Assembly: GCA_030730365.1 (NCBI GenBank)
Contig: JANQVJ010000043.1
Coordinates: 3,543 to 67,542, forward strand
Reading direction: 5' to 3'
DNA from: Verrucomicrobiales bacterium
Lineage (GTDB): Bacteria > Verrucomicrobiota > Verrucomicrobiia > Verrucomicrobiales > DEV007
Length of the DNA stretch: 64,000 nt
Below, piece after piece: positions 1 through 8,298 of this stretch. Under the pieces are notes generated by a model that saw nothing but the letters and a program-made list of their open reading frames with translations, had not been told where the DNA came from and did no database searches. Each line of letters starts with the position of its first letter. The first letter of the stretch is position 1. Both the position numbers and the translations under genes were made by a program.

Positions 1-199
1 GGTTGATCTCTACGAGGGCATCGCCCTGATGATAATGAATGAGAGCTCCCGAGGGAGGAGCCTTTTCGGAACCGAACTCGACCTCCTTCGGATGCAGGTT
101 GGCAGCCTGGATCCGATTGCAGCAGTAGCCGCCATCTCACGACGGCGGCCCACGCGAGAAGGTTTCAGCGACAACGCTCCCGGGCTACGCGCCTGCACA
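1..199. other. Window-edge region, no confident gene
   Basis: This stretch lies downstream of the pnp terminator. On the minus strand one frame is open from about position 140 to the window edge and reads like protein (it includes HPKEVEFGSEKAPPSG and IHYHQGDALVEIN). It is preceded by a TGA and has no ATG, GTG or TTG start. It could be the 5' part of a gene continuing off the window with an unusual start, a frameshifted gene, or chance. I do not call a CDS here. Confidence 0.25.
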
Positions 200-233
200 A
201 AAAAGCCCGCCTCCGTCTTCGGAAGCGGGCCTT
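200..233 (-). terminator. Rho-independent terminator of pnp
   Basis: Read on the minus strand, a GC-rich hairpin (arms near GCCCGCTTCCG and CGGAGGCGGGC) is followed at once by a run of six T. It lies about 30 bases past the pnp stop, as expected for an intrinsic terminator ending the rpsO-pnp unit. Confidence 0.8.
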
Positions 234-262
234 CACTCGAAAAGAGTTGGAGCCGGAGGAGC

Positions 263-2401
263 TTACTCCGCCTTGTTCAGCTCGGCCGCAGCTTCGATTC
301 CACGCTCGGCCATGGCAGCTTTGCGGCTCAGCTTGACCCGGCCACGTTCGTCGACACCGATACACTTGGCATACACCATGTCGCCGACCTTCACCACATC
401 GGTGACCTCGTTGACACGGAAGTCAGCGAGCTCGGAGATGTGGACCATGCCGTCTTTGCCCGGAAGGACTTCGACGAAGGCGCCGAAATTCGTCGTGCTG
501 ACGACTTTACCGTAGTAAGTCGCGCCCACTTCGATCTCGGCGGTCGTGCGGCGAACGAGTTCGATGGCACGGTTGAGGGCTTCTTGGTGAGCCGCGTAGA
601 TGCTTACGGTGCCGTCATCAGAGATATTGATGTCAGCGCCGGTCTCGGCCTGGATGCCCTTGATGTTCTTGCCGCCGGGGCCGATGAGTTCACCGATCTT
701 CTGGGGATCGATCTTGATTGTCTCGATGCGGGGAGCGTGCTGGCTGAGGGCCTTCGGAGCGGAAATGATGTTGTTCATCACCTCGAGGACCTGGAAACGA
801 CCTTTCGTGGCCTTGTCGACGCCTTCGAGAAGGATGTCGAGGGAGAGGCCGGCGAGCTTGAGGTCGAGCTGGTAGCCCGTGACCCCTTCGCTGGTGCCGC
901 AAAGTTTGAAGTCCATGTCACCCATGAAGTCTTCGTTACCGATGATGTCGATCATCGTGACGTAGCGATTGAGGTTGTCGCCTTCGAACTCGGTCACGAG
1001 GCCGCAGGAGATCCCCGCGACGGGACGGATGAGCGGGACGCCCGCATCGAGCAGGGCCATGACGCCCGAGCAGACCGATGCCATCGAGGTCGAGCCGTTC
1101 GACTCCATCACTTCGCTGGAAACACGGATTGCATACGGGAAATCCGCTTCGGCAGGGATGACCGGCTCGATCGACTTCTCGGCGAGAGCGCCGTGACCGA
1201 TCTCGCGGCGGTTCATGCCACCCATACGGCCGGTTTCACCGACGGAGAAGGGCGGGAAGTTGTAATGAAGGATGAAACGCTTCGAGTCTTCGCCACCGGC
1301 GTAGTTGTCGAAATACTGCTTTTCGTCAGCCGGTGCGAGCGTCGTGATCGCGAGGGCCTGAGTCTCACCGCGAGCGAAGAGGGCCGAACCGTGGGTGCGG
1401 GGAAGCACTCCGATTTCGCCCGAGAGCGGACGGATCGTGTCGATGTCGCGTCCGTCGCAACGCTGCCCTTTGTCGAGGATGCTGATGCGGAAAGCCTTCT
1501 TCTGGAGATAATCGAAGGCCTGGGAGATCGCAAACTCACCGGCTTCGGGGTAACGCTCGAGGATTTTGGCGGAAACTTCCTTGCGGAGAGCGGAGACAGC
1601 GGCACCACGCTCGATCTTGGACGCTTTGTAGAGGGCGTCTTCGATGCGGTCGCCGGCGACTTCGTAGGCAACTTCGAGGAGCTCGTCCTGCACTTCCATG
1701 AGAGCGACGCTACGCTTCGGCTTGCCGGCGCGACGGGCCAGTTCTTCCTGCGCGTCGAGGAGCGGTTGGATCGCCTTCTGGGCGAAGATGAGCGCTTCTT
1801 TGAACTTGGCGTCGGGTACTTCCTTGGCGCCGCCTTCGATCATGATGACTTTGTCACGAAGACCGACATAAACGAGATCGAGAGTGCTTTCCTCGCGCTC
1901 GTCGAAGGTCGGGTTGACAACAAAATCGTCACCGATCAGACCGATACGCACGGCGCCAATGGGGCCGGCGAAAGGAATGTCGGAGACACAGAGGGCAGCG
2001 GAGGCGCCGTTGATGCTGAGAATGTCGGCGTCGTTGACTCCGTCGGCACTGAGGAGCAGGGCGACGATCTGGGTGTCATAGAGGTAACCCTTGGGGAAGA
2101 GAGGGCGAAGCGGACGATCCGTCATCCGGCAGGTGAGGATCTCCTTTTCAGTGGGGCGGCCTTCGCGCTTGAAGTAACCACCGGGGAAGCGACCGGCTGC
2201 GGCGGCCTTTTCCTTGTACTCGACCGAGAGAGGGAACCAGTCCTGGCCCTCCTTCACTTTCGTTTGCGAGACAGCAGTCACGATGACCACGGTTTCACCG
2301 ACCTGAACGGTCACAGCGCCATCGGCAAGCTTGCCCATTTTGCCGGTTTCAATCGTCAACTCCTGCGTGCCGACCTGGCACGTAATTTTTTCAATACTCA
2401 T
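263..2401 (-). CDS. pnp: Polyribonucleotide nucleotidyltransferase (PNPase)
   Basis: This 712-residue protein is full length for PNPase, the phosphorolytic 3'-to-5' exoribonuclease of RNA decay. The N-terminal half carries the first RNase PH domain (GRFPGGYFKREGRPTEKE, TDRPLRPLFPKG). The second RNase PH domain includes FNFPPFSVGE-like and GRREIGHGALAE-type stretches around residues 370-410. A KH domain follows (IGELIGPGGKNIK), then an S1 domain (VSTTNFGAFVEVLPGKDGMVH). The ATG start is preceded by AAGGAAAC, a usable ribosome binding site. It follows rpsO on the same strand, the classic rpsO-pnp order, so cotranscription is likely. Confidence 0.97.
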   Translation of the reverse strand: MSIEKITCQVGTQELTIETGKMGKLADGAVTVQVGETVVIVTAVSQTKVKEGQDWFPLSVEYKEKAAAAGRFPGGYFKREGRPTEKEILTCRMTDRPLRPLFPKGYLYDTQIVALLLSADGVNDADILSINGASAALCVSDIPFAGPIGAVRIGLIGDDFVVNPTFDEREESTLDLVYVGLRDKVIMIEGGAKEVPDAKFKEALIFAQKAIQPLLDAQEELARRAGKPKRSVALMEVQDELLEVAYEVAGDRIEDALYKASKIERGAAVSALRKEVSAKILERYPEAGEFAISQAFDYLQKKAFRISILDKGQRCDGRDIDTIRPLSGEIGVLPRTHGSALFARGETQALAITTLAPADEKQYFDNYAGGEDSKRFILHYNFPPFSVGETGRMGGMNRREIGHGALAEKSIEPVIPAEADFPYAIRVSSEVMESNGSTSMASVCSGVMALLDAGVPLIRPVAGISCGLVTEFEGDNLNRYVTMIDIIGNEDFMGDMDFKLCGTSEGVTGYQLDLKLAGLSLDILLEGVDKATKGRFQVLEVMNNIISAPKALSQHAPRIETIKIDPQKIGELIGPGGKNIKGIQAETGADINISDDGTVSIYAAHQEALNRAIELVRRTTAEIEVGATYYGKVVSTTNFGAFVEVLPGKDGMVHISELADFRVNEVTDVVKVGDMVYAKCIGVDERGRVKLSRKAAMAERGIEAAAELNKAE

Positions 2402-2555
2402 ATGTTTCCTTTTTGCTTAAAAATTCGGGGGTTCCAGTGCAACTCGCGGGTATCTCCCCCACTGCGGCGACTGAGAGCTCCGCCCGGACGTGGACGGAGA
2501 CATGGGCTTGGAGTGAAAGTGCCTGGCGTAAAGCCGGCTTACACCCCAAAACGGA

Positions 2556-2582
2556 GAAAGCGCCGGTAAAACCGACGCTTTC
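2556..2582 (-). promoter_or_regulatory. Hairpin between rpsO and pnp
   Basis: Two 12-base arms (GAAAGCGTCGGT and ACCGGCGCTTTC on the minus strand, one G-U pair) enclose a three-base loop, just past the rpsO stop. No T-run follows, so it is more likely an RNA processing or stability hairpin than a strong terminator. In Escherichia coli the rpsO-pnp spacer holds an attenuating terminator and an RNase III site; a similar role here is inference. Confidence 0.5.
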
Positions 2583-2591
2583 AAAAAATGA

Positions 2592-2849
2592 CTAGCGACG
2601 CAGACCGAGGGTCGCGAGCACTTTCTGATACCGCGAGACATCCGTGCGGGCGAGGTAATCGAGAAGCTTGCGACGACGTGCGACGAGGCGCAGGAGACCA
2701 CGACGTGAGGAGACATCCTTTTTGTTGGCCGTAAGATGACCGGTAAGGTGATTGATGCGCTCAGACATCAGCGCAATCTGCACGTCTGCGCTGCCGGTGT
2801 CACGATCATGAAGCTGAAGCTCCACTGTTTTGTTGCTTAATTCACTCAT
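2592..2849 (-). CDS. rpsO: 30S ribosomal protein S15
   Basis: The 85-residue product is a standard-length S15, which binds the 16S rRNA central domain. Family features are visible: [22 protein letters not shown], with its HDRDTGS lead, and the [18 protein letters not shown] basic helix. It starts at ATG after a GAGAG purine stretch. It is the first gene of the minus-strand rpsO-pnp unit and diverges from the LON-domain gene across about 170 bases that should hold both promoters. Confidence 0.97.
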   Translation of the reverse strand: MSELSNKTVELQLHDRDTGSADVQIALMSERINHLTGHLTANKKDVSSRRGLLRLVARRRKLLDYLARTDVSRYQKVLATLGLRR

Positions 2850-3023
2850 TTACTCTCTTTATTGGCGTCGCCTTGACGCCGTGTTATTTTTCCTTAATTC
2901 AGGGGCGGAACGGAATCACATTTCAATGCCGATGCAATGGAAAAGATGCCATAAAAGTCAGTTTTCCAGTAAAAACCCCGACGGCGTGTCCGTCCTGTCC
3001 GTCCTGTTCGTAATCTGTTTGTG

Positions 3024-3653
3024 ATGGCATTTGAAGACATAGAAATCCCGGAGACGATCCCGGTCATGGTGCTGGGAGGAGCTACTTTGTTCCCTCATGG
3101 CTACATGCCGCTTTTCATCTTTGAGATGCGTTACCGGGCCATGCTCGATCATGCTCTGGAGCGCGACCGCATGTTCTGCATCGGGCACGCCCGCGCCGGG
3201 GTTGACGTCGAAACGAGCGCTGATCCAGTTCACCGCGTCACCACAGCCGGTCTCGTGCGCGCTTGCGTTACCCATCCCGACGGCACTTCTCATCTGATGC
3301 TCTCCGGCATACACCGAGTCGAGATCATCGGGTGGGAACAGCATTCCCCCTTCCGCATTGCCTCCATCGTTCCCCTGCCGACTTACCTCGGTGATCCGCC
3401 GGCGGCAGCGTCCGCTGCCCTGGAGCTGGTCGATCTCAGCAGTCGGCTCTGCGGCGAAGGACAGGGAATCTCGGAGCAACTCCGCGAACACCTTCGCTGC
3501 GTGAAAGACCCTACCGCGATCGCCGACGTCGTGGGGCAAAGTTTTGTCAGTGATCCCGTCGAGCGGCAACGGCTCCTTGAGATGAGCGATGTGAACGAGC
3601 GGCTCGACTTTCTCGTGAGTCACCTGAGCCTCCTCATCACCGGCGGCAAGTAG
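3024..3653 (+). CDS. Stand-alone LON substrate-binding domain protein
   Basis: About 209 residues resembling the N-terminal substrate-binding domain of Lon protease. The typical opening is present (PVMVLGGATLFPHGYMPLFIFEMRYRAM), followed by the beta-rich region with GLVRACVTHPDGTSHLMLSG. No ATPase or Ser-Lys protease domain follows, so this is a stand-alone LON-domain protein, possibly an adaptor for substrate recognition; its partner is unknown. A GTG precedes the ATG in frame by one codon; the ATG at 3024 is preferred. Confidence 0.85.
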   Translation: MAFEDIEIPETIPVMVLGGATLFPHGYMPLFIFEMRYRAMLDHALERDRMFCIGHARAGVDVETSADPVHRVTTAGLVRACVTHPDGTSHLMLSGIHRVEIIGWEQHSPFRIASIVPLPTYLGDPPAAASAALELVDLSSRLCGEGQGISEQLREHLRCVKDPTAIADVVGQSFVSDPVERQRLLEMSDVNERLDFLVSHLSLLITGGK

Positions 3654-3786
3654 CCTTTGATCGTCTCCGTCACGCTTTCGCTCTCTGACCGGCGGGGCCG
3701 TGGCTCTCGCCGGGCGGGGTGCTCGGTGTTTACAACCGGGTTGGTGCTTACAACTCCAGCGGCATTCCCGGAGTCTTCCCAACGTG

Positions 3787-3939
3787 TCATTTCTCGAACC
3801 GGGTGACGAGGTAGTCGTCTTCGAGGTGACGACTTGCGATGGTCGTCTCCTGGTTGAAACCGCCAAGTGGAGAGACTTTCGAGCCTCGGAACGGGAAAAG
3901 AGACGGTCCGCGGTGGGTCGAGACCAGACCGAATGCCAT
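3787..3939 (-). CDS. Small ORF or severed C-terminal tail of the phospholipase-like gene
   Basis: A 50-codon frame (from MAFGLVSTHRGPSLFPF to HLEDDYLVTRFEK, then TGA) follows the phospholipase A2-like gene in exactly the same reading frame, separated only by its TAG and four codons. Codon third positions remain GC-rich, as in real genes here. Either the upstream gene lost its tail to a nonsense mutation, the TAG is read through, or this is a separate small ORF. No Shine-Dalgarno sequence is visible before its ATG. Confidence 0.3.
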   Translation of the reverse strand: MAFGLVSTHRGPSLFPFRGSKVSPLGGFNQETTIASRHLEDDYLVTRFEK

Positions 3940-3951
3940 TTCGCGTCGCCA

Positions 3952-4470
3952 CTATTCCGCGAACATCGGCAATTTCGCGAATCCGGAAAAGATACCGGTA
4001 AATCGCTCTTCCCGGGGCACGGGAGCGGGCGCGGTGTAAGTGCCGTTCGCCTTGCTGATCGCGAGAATCTGGGCCGATCTCCATGCCGGGCGACCGGCCA
4101 CACTGACCGCCCAATAGGACATGTAGGCCCGGAAGCGGGCGTGAGCGGGAAACTTGGACAAATGGCATTCAGCGAGGAGCGCCTCCAGAAACTCCCGATC
4201 ACAATCCATCTGACACGAGCCTATCGTGTCATAGCAGGCGTCATGCTGGCGACAGGCGGCACGGAAGTCGGCCCCGGCACAGCCCTGGAAAAAGAGATAG
4301 CGCAGAGGCCCCTTGATCGAATCAGGACCGCAAGGGCGACGCTCGAGCAGCGAAAGCTTTTTTTCGCAGTCGGTGCAATCGTCCGCCCGCGAAAACGTCA
4401 CGAGAGGAAGGGAGCAAAGCAGGACGCTCCAGAGCAAAAGGGAAAAGCGAACGTTGCAGACGGACATCAT
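3952..4470 (-). CDS. Secreted phospholipase A2-like protein
   Basis: 172 residues with a signal peptide (about 1-29) and a cysteine-rich body. The key match is C73-R-Q-H76-D77-A-C79-Y80, the phospholipase A2 catalytic His-Asp with flanking disulphide cysteines, followed by a Cys-rich stretch and a second Asp near residue 91 (CQMDCDREFLEALLAEC). Cysteines 32, 35, 47 and 64 lie upstream, where the calcium loop would be. Activity on phospholipid sn-2 esters is inferred from the motif. The gene ends in TAG, after which the frame stays open for another 50 codons or so. It is the last gene of the minus-strand run. Confidence 0.65.
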   Translation of the reverse strand: MMSVCNVRFSLLLWSVLLCSLPLVTFSRADDCTDCEKKLSLLERRPCGPDSIKGPLRYLFFQGCAGADFRAACRQHDACYDTIGSCQMDCDREFLEALLAECHLSKFPAHARFRAYMSYWAVSVAGRPAWRSAQILAISKANGTYTAPAPVPREERFTGIFSGFAKLPMFAE

Positions 4471-4504
4471 CGGTGGGGAGACGTCTCTTTCCTTTTTGCT
4501 CTTG

Positions 4505-6037
4505 TCAAGGGTCGATCCGCTTTACGACGATATCGTCAATTTCGATCGCGTCCCCGCCTCCGTTCTGCATCCAGAGGAGTTTACGCTTGGCTCCCGCAAA
4601 GCCCGGTCGACTCAGCTTGCTCGTCCATACTGAGCCATCGAGGGAAACGGTCGCCTCCTCTCCGCGAAAGACGAGCTTGACCTCGCGCCAGGCATTTCCA
4701 GAGAGGTCAAGTTTTTCCATCGGCAGGATTTCGTTGAGCCGGTAGGCGCCGCTGAGCGGGTCGGCATCTCTTCCCGCCTTCTGCCTCTGCGGGTGATCGG
4801 GATCGAGCGAATGCCCGTCCACCTGGAGTTGCACCCCCTCGCGCAGGAACTTCACCCGCAGCAGGTGATCGACGCTGCCGAAGCCGTCGTCGCCGTCGAC
4901 AAAAAACCAGAGCCACCCGCCCGGTCCGTTATGGCGGTAGCGAAAGGAGATCTCGAGATCATCCCCGTCGACCGGCAGGTAGACCATGGGCGGGTATTTG
5001 CCGCCGCTCGAGCCCTGCGTGCGCATGACCCCGTCGCGGACCGCCGTGTTCTTGTTGGGGAGAACGGTGCTGAAGCGCTTCGGGTCGAAGTCGTCTCCGA
5101 AGGATTCCGAAAAAGCCGATAGCGCCGGTCCTTTGAGATGCGTGGTAAAAAAATCATCGGCCGCCTCGATGCATTCGTTAAAAGCCCTCTGCTGCCCGAG
5201 AAAGGAGTGCGGCGCTCCGGGGATGAGAACGAGACCGGTGGGAATACCGGATTTTTCCAGATCAGCGCGGGTCTCGACGGCGTGGGTGCTGGAGTCATCG
5301 AGCTCTCCGGTCATAAAGAGGAGCGGTGGGTCCGCCTTGTCGAGGTGATGCCGCGGCGAAGCAAGAGCATAGGTCGCGGGAATCGCGGTCTGTGAATCGC
5401 CGAGAAAGGTCCGGTAAAAGGGATCATCGGTTTTCCCACTGAGACGGGCGATACGCTCCGACTCCAGATCACTCTGCGCGCCCATCGCGAGACAGGCCTG
5501 GACGGCACTGGACTGGTCGGCGTGACCGCCCTCCCCTTCCAGTTCCGCCACTCCCGCACTCGTGGCTAGGAGCGCGGCGAGGTGACCACCGGCCGAAAGG
5601 CCTGTGACCCCGATCTTTTCGGGATCGACTCCGAAAGTCTTTGCCTCGCCCCTGAGCCAGCGAACCGCGGCCTTTGCATCCTGAATCGCTGCGGGGAATT
5701 TCGCCTCGCCGCTGAGCCGGTAGCTGATCGTCACTGCGACATAACCGCGCGAAGCAAAGGCCATTGCGAGATTTGTCATCGAGGACCGCTCGCCCTTGAA
5801 CCAGCCGCCGCCGTGAATGCAGACGATGGCCGGGCGCGGCGGCCCCTCCGTTTTCGGACGATAGAGGTCCAGGGCCATCTCCCGATCGCCGTAGCGGGCA
5901 TAGACCAGATCGGAATGAGACTCGAGTGAGGCCACGACCGCGTCGGGTAGCTTTGTTGGTGAAGGCTTGACCTGGCTAAAACCGGTCGCAGGCGCGAGAA
6001 AGAGTGAGAACAAACAGATCGGGAAGGCGAATTTCAT
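4505..6037 (-). CDS. Secreted alpha/beta-hydrolase esterase with C-terminal lectin-fold domain
   Basis: 510 residues starting at MKFAFPICLFSLFLAPATGFS, a clear signal peptide; the frame is open further upstream but that is not protein-like. The esterase domain (about 50-300) shows the oxyanion HGGGW, the nucleophile elbow GLSAGG, an Asp near GELDD and a His in GAPHSFLG, as in acetyl-xylan-type and family IV esterases. The last 190 residues form a separate beta-rich module (DLEISFRYRHNGPGGWLWFFVDGDDGF) resembling DUF1080/concanavalin-like domains. Its ATG overlaps the stop of the upstream gene by four bases. Substrate is probably an acylated polysaccharide, by inference. Confidence 0.8.
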   Translation of the reverse strand: MKFAFPICLFSLFLAPATGFSQVKPSPTKLPDAVVASLESHSDLVYARYGDREMALDLYRPKTEGPPRPAIVCIHGGGWFKGERSSMTNLAMAFASRGYVAVTISYRLSGEAKFPAAIQDAKAAVRWLRGEAKTFGVDPEKIGVTGLSAGGHLAALLATSAGVAELEGEGGHADQSSAVQACLAMGAQSDLESERIARLSGKTDDPFYRTFLGDSQTAIPATYALASPRHHLDKADPPLLFMTGELDDSSTHAVETRADLEKSGIPTGLVLIPGAPHSFLGQQRAFNECIEAADDFFTTHLKGPALSAFSESFGDDFDPKRFSTVLPNKNTAVRDGVMRTQGSSGGKYPPMVYLPVDGDDLEISFRYRHNGPGGWLWFFVDGDDGFGSVDHLLRVKFLREGVQLQVDGHSLDPDHPQRQKAGRDADPLSGAYRLNEILPMEKLDLSGNAWREVKLVFRGEEATVSLDGSVWTSKLSRPGFAGAKRKLLWMQNGGGDAIEIDDIVVKRIDP

Positions 6038-6690
6038 GGCGCGACTTTTTCTTTGGCGGCTTTCCAGAGTTTCAGGTTTTTGAACTGGGCCCCCTGCCCT
6101 TTCACAATCAAAGCGACGATCCCTTTGGCGTCGGCAAACCGTTCGTGACGGGCCTCGATGACATGGCCGTCTATTGTCGCCCGGTAATGGTCGCCGCTGA
6201 TTTCGATCGTGAGATCGTGCCAGGCCTCGGGATCGATCGGGGTTTTCAGTTCCTCCGCCTTGACCGCTTTGGTGGTTTTCGCGATACCCGACATGTGCTG
6301 GATCCAGATCGCGTCTTTGCTGATAAAGGTCCGCGCGAGATGGTGATGCGGAGCAATCGTGTCGCGGCATCCGAAGGCGAGATGGGTCGCTTCGCCGAGG
6401 CGGAACTGCGCGGTGATGACGAGATCGGCGGCATCAATTTTATAAGTGCAGGACGAAGCGTGCTTGTCTTCGGGCACTTCGTCAGCGTGGAGGGCTCCGT
6501 CTTTCACCGTCCATTCCCCGATGGAGGCCTGCCAGCCGTTGATGATCCCTTTGCGCGTCGCGGGAGTGTCCTCGTCAAAGGCCGTCGCCACGATCAGTTC
6601 GAGAGGTCCGGAGATTTCCGTCCGGGGAGGTGTCTGAGCATGAACCGCGTGAGCGGCGAGCGCGAGGAGGAGCAGAAGGGCGGATTTCAT
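6034..6690 (-). CDS. Secreted DUF1080-like/LamG-fold protein
   Basis: 218 residues with signal peptide MKSALLLLLALAAHAVHA. The body looks like a beta-sandwich: WTVKDGALHADEVPEDKHASSC, then DLVITAQFRLGEATHLAFGCRD, and a final WHDLTIEISGDHYRATIDGHVI segment, which is the usual DUF1080/LamG progression. Family members are described as glycan-binding or 3-keto-glycoside hydrolases; no catalytic residue can be assigned here. It is translationally coupled to the downstream esterase by a four-base ATGA overlap. Confidence 0.75.
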   Translation of the reverse strand: MKSALLLLLALAAHAVHAQTPPRTEISGPLELIVATAFDEDTPATRKGIINGWQASIGEWTVKDGALHADEVPEDKHASSCTYKIDAADLVITAQFRLGEATHLAFGCRDTIAPHHHLARTFISKDAIWIQHMSGIAKTTKAVKAEELKTPIDPEAWHDLTIEISGDHYRATIDGHVIEARHERFADAKGIVALIVKGQGAQFKNLKLWKAAKEKVAP

Positions 6691-6837
6691 GGGACGCGAT
6701 CGCTTGGAAATTAGGAGCCGGCTTTAACCCGCATTTCTCATACTGCTTCGTCGCGAGACGTGGTGAGGTAGGGATACCCGACGAGATGATGGAGCACTGA
6801 AATGGGAATATCCGCCTCAATGACAGATTCCCGTCGT

Positions 6838-8298
6838 TCAGGCAAGCACGTCTTTGATGACGTGACCGTGGACATCCGTCAGGCGCCGCTCGAATCCGTT
6901 GTGGTAATAAGTGAGCCGCTCGTGATCCAGACCGAGGAGATGCAGGATCGTGGCGTGGAAATCGTGGACCGTAGCGACGTCTTTGACCGCCCGATAACCG
7001 AACTCGTCGGTCTCACCGTAGCTGAAGCCCTTTTTCACTCCGGCCCCCATCATCCAGGTGGTGAAGCCGTCAGGGTTGTGGTCGCGGCCGCTCGCCCCTT
7101 TCTGGAAAGTGGGCATGCGTCCGAATTCCGTCGTCCATACGACGAGAGTGTCCTCGAGGAGCCCGCGCCGTTTCATGTCCTTCAGCAACGCCGCGCAGGG
7201 CTGGTCGAGGACCGGGCCGTGCTTGCTATATTGATCGACGAGGTGCTTGTGACCGTCCCAGTTGCTCACCCCTTCCCCGCCAGTCTGGTAGGCCCCGTTG
7301 AAAAGCTGCACAAAACGCACCCCTTTCTCGATGAGGCGACGGGCGAGGATGCAGTTCTTCGCAAAGCTCGCCTTGAGCGGATTGGTCGTGTCATCGGCCC
7401 CGTATTCCTTGAGAAGGCTCGCAGGCTCCGTCGAGAGGTCGGTCACTTCGGGCACACTTAGCTGCATGCGGGCGGCCAGTTCGTAACTCGAGATGCGGGC
7501 GGCGAGTTCCGAGTCGCCCGGGAACTGAGCAAGATGCCGCTCATTAAGGCGTTTCAAAAAATCCCGCGTCGCCACGTCGGTCTTGCCCGGAGTGCCCTTC
7601 GGAACCTCGAGATTGCCGAGCGGTTTCAGGGCCGTGAACTCCGTGCCCTGATAGGCGGCGGGGAGAAAGCCCGGCCCCCAGTTGTTCACACTCGACTGCG
7701 GGGTGCCGCGGGGATCCGAGATCGCGACGTAGGCCGGCAGATCCTCGCTCGAGGTTCCCAGCGCCCAGGTCGTCCAGGCCCCCATCGAGGGGAAGCCATC
7801 GAGCGTGTAGCCCGTCGACATGAAGTTCTCGCCCGGTCCGTGCGTGTTCGTCTTGCCTGTCATCGAATGGATGAAGCACATCTCGTCGGCCAGCTCTCCG
7901 AGGTGCGGGACGAGTTCCGAGACCATCTTGCCCGACTGCCCGCGCGGTTTGAACTCCCACGGGCTCTTTGTCAGCATCCCCTGCTCCCCCTGAAACGTGA
8001 TGATCTTGTCCGCTCCCGGCATCGCCTGACCGTGGCGCTTGATGAGCTCGGGCTTGTAATCAAAGGTATCGATCTGGCTGCACGCGCCCGCACAGAAGAT
8101 CACGAGGACCTTCTTCGCCTTGGCCGGATGATGCCCCGCCCGCGCCGCAAAAGGCTGCCCTGGATCAATCACCGGACGGATCGGTCCGCCCGCTGCAGCG
8201 AGGAGTTTCTCCTCCTGCAAAAGACTCGCCAGGGCGATGCCTCCGAGCCCGCGGGCCGTGTTGCCGAGAAAGTGACGTCGATTGAGGAGGGTGTTCAT
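6838..8298 (-). CDS. Tat-exported DUF1501 protein
   Basis: 486 residues opening with [22 protein letters not shown], a twin-arginine-type export signal. The body matches DUF1501, an alkaline-phosphatase/sulfatase-fold family almost always paired with DUF1549/DUF1553 proteins in the PVC group: [53 protein letters not shown] and [13 protein letters not shown]. Its start overlaps the stop of the upstream DUF1549/DUF1553 gene by four bases. The biochemical role of the family is unsettled. Confidence 0.92.
   Translation of the reverse strand: MNTLLNRRHFLGNTARGLGGIALASLLQEEKLLAAAGGPIRPVIDPGQPFAARAGHHPAKAKKVLVIFCAGACSQIDTFDYKPELIKRHGQAMPGADKIITFQGEQGMLTKSPWEFKPRGQSGKMVSELVPHLGELADEMCFIHSMTGKTNTHGPGENFMSTGYTLDGFPSMGAWTTWALGTSSEDLPAYVAISDPRGTPQSSVNNWGPGFLPAAYQGTEFTALKPLGNLEVPKGTPGKTDVATRDFLKRLNERHLAQFPGDSELAARISSYELAARMQLSVPEVTDLSTEPASLLKEYGADDTTNPLKASFAKNCILARRLIEKGVRFVQLFNGAYQTGGEGVSNWDGHKHLVDQYSKHGPVLDQPCAALLKDMKRRGLLEDTLVVWTTEFGRMPTFQKGASGRDHNPDGFTTWMMGAGVKKGFSYGETDEFGYRAVKDVATVHDFHATILHLLGLDHERLTYYHNGFERRLTDVHGHVIKDVLA

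Noticed and set aside
29-2569. 846-codon plus-strand ORF antisense to pnp
   Set aside because: It is the complement of the clear PNPase gene; its length comes from GC-rich codons, and it has no family features.
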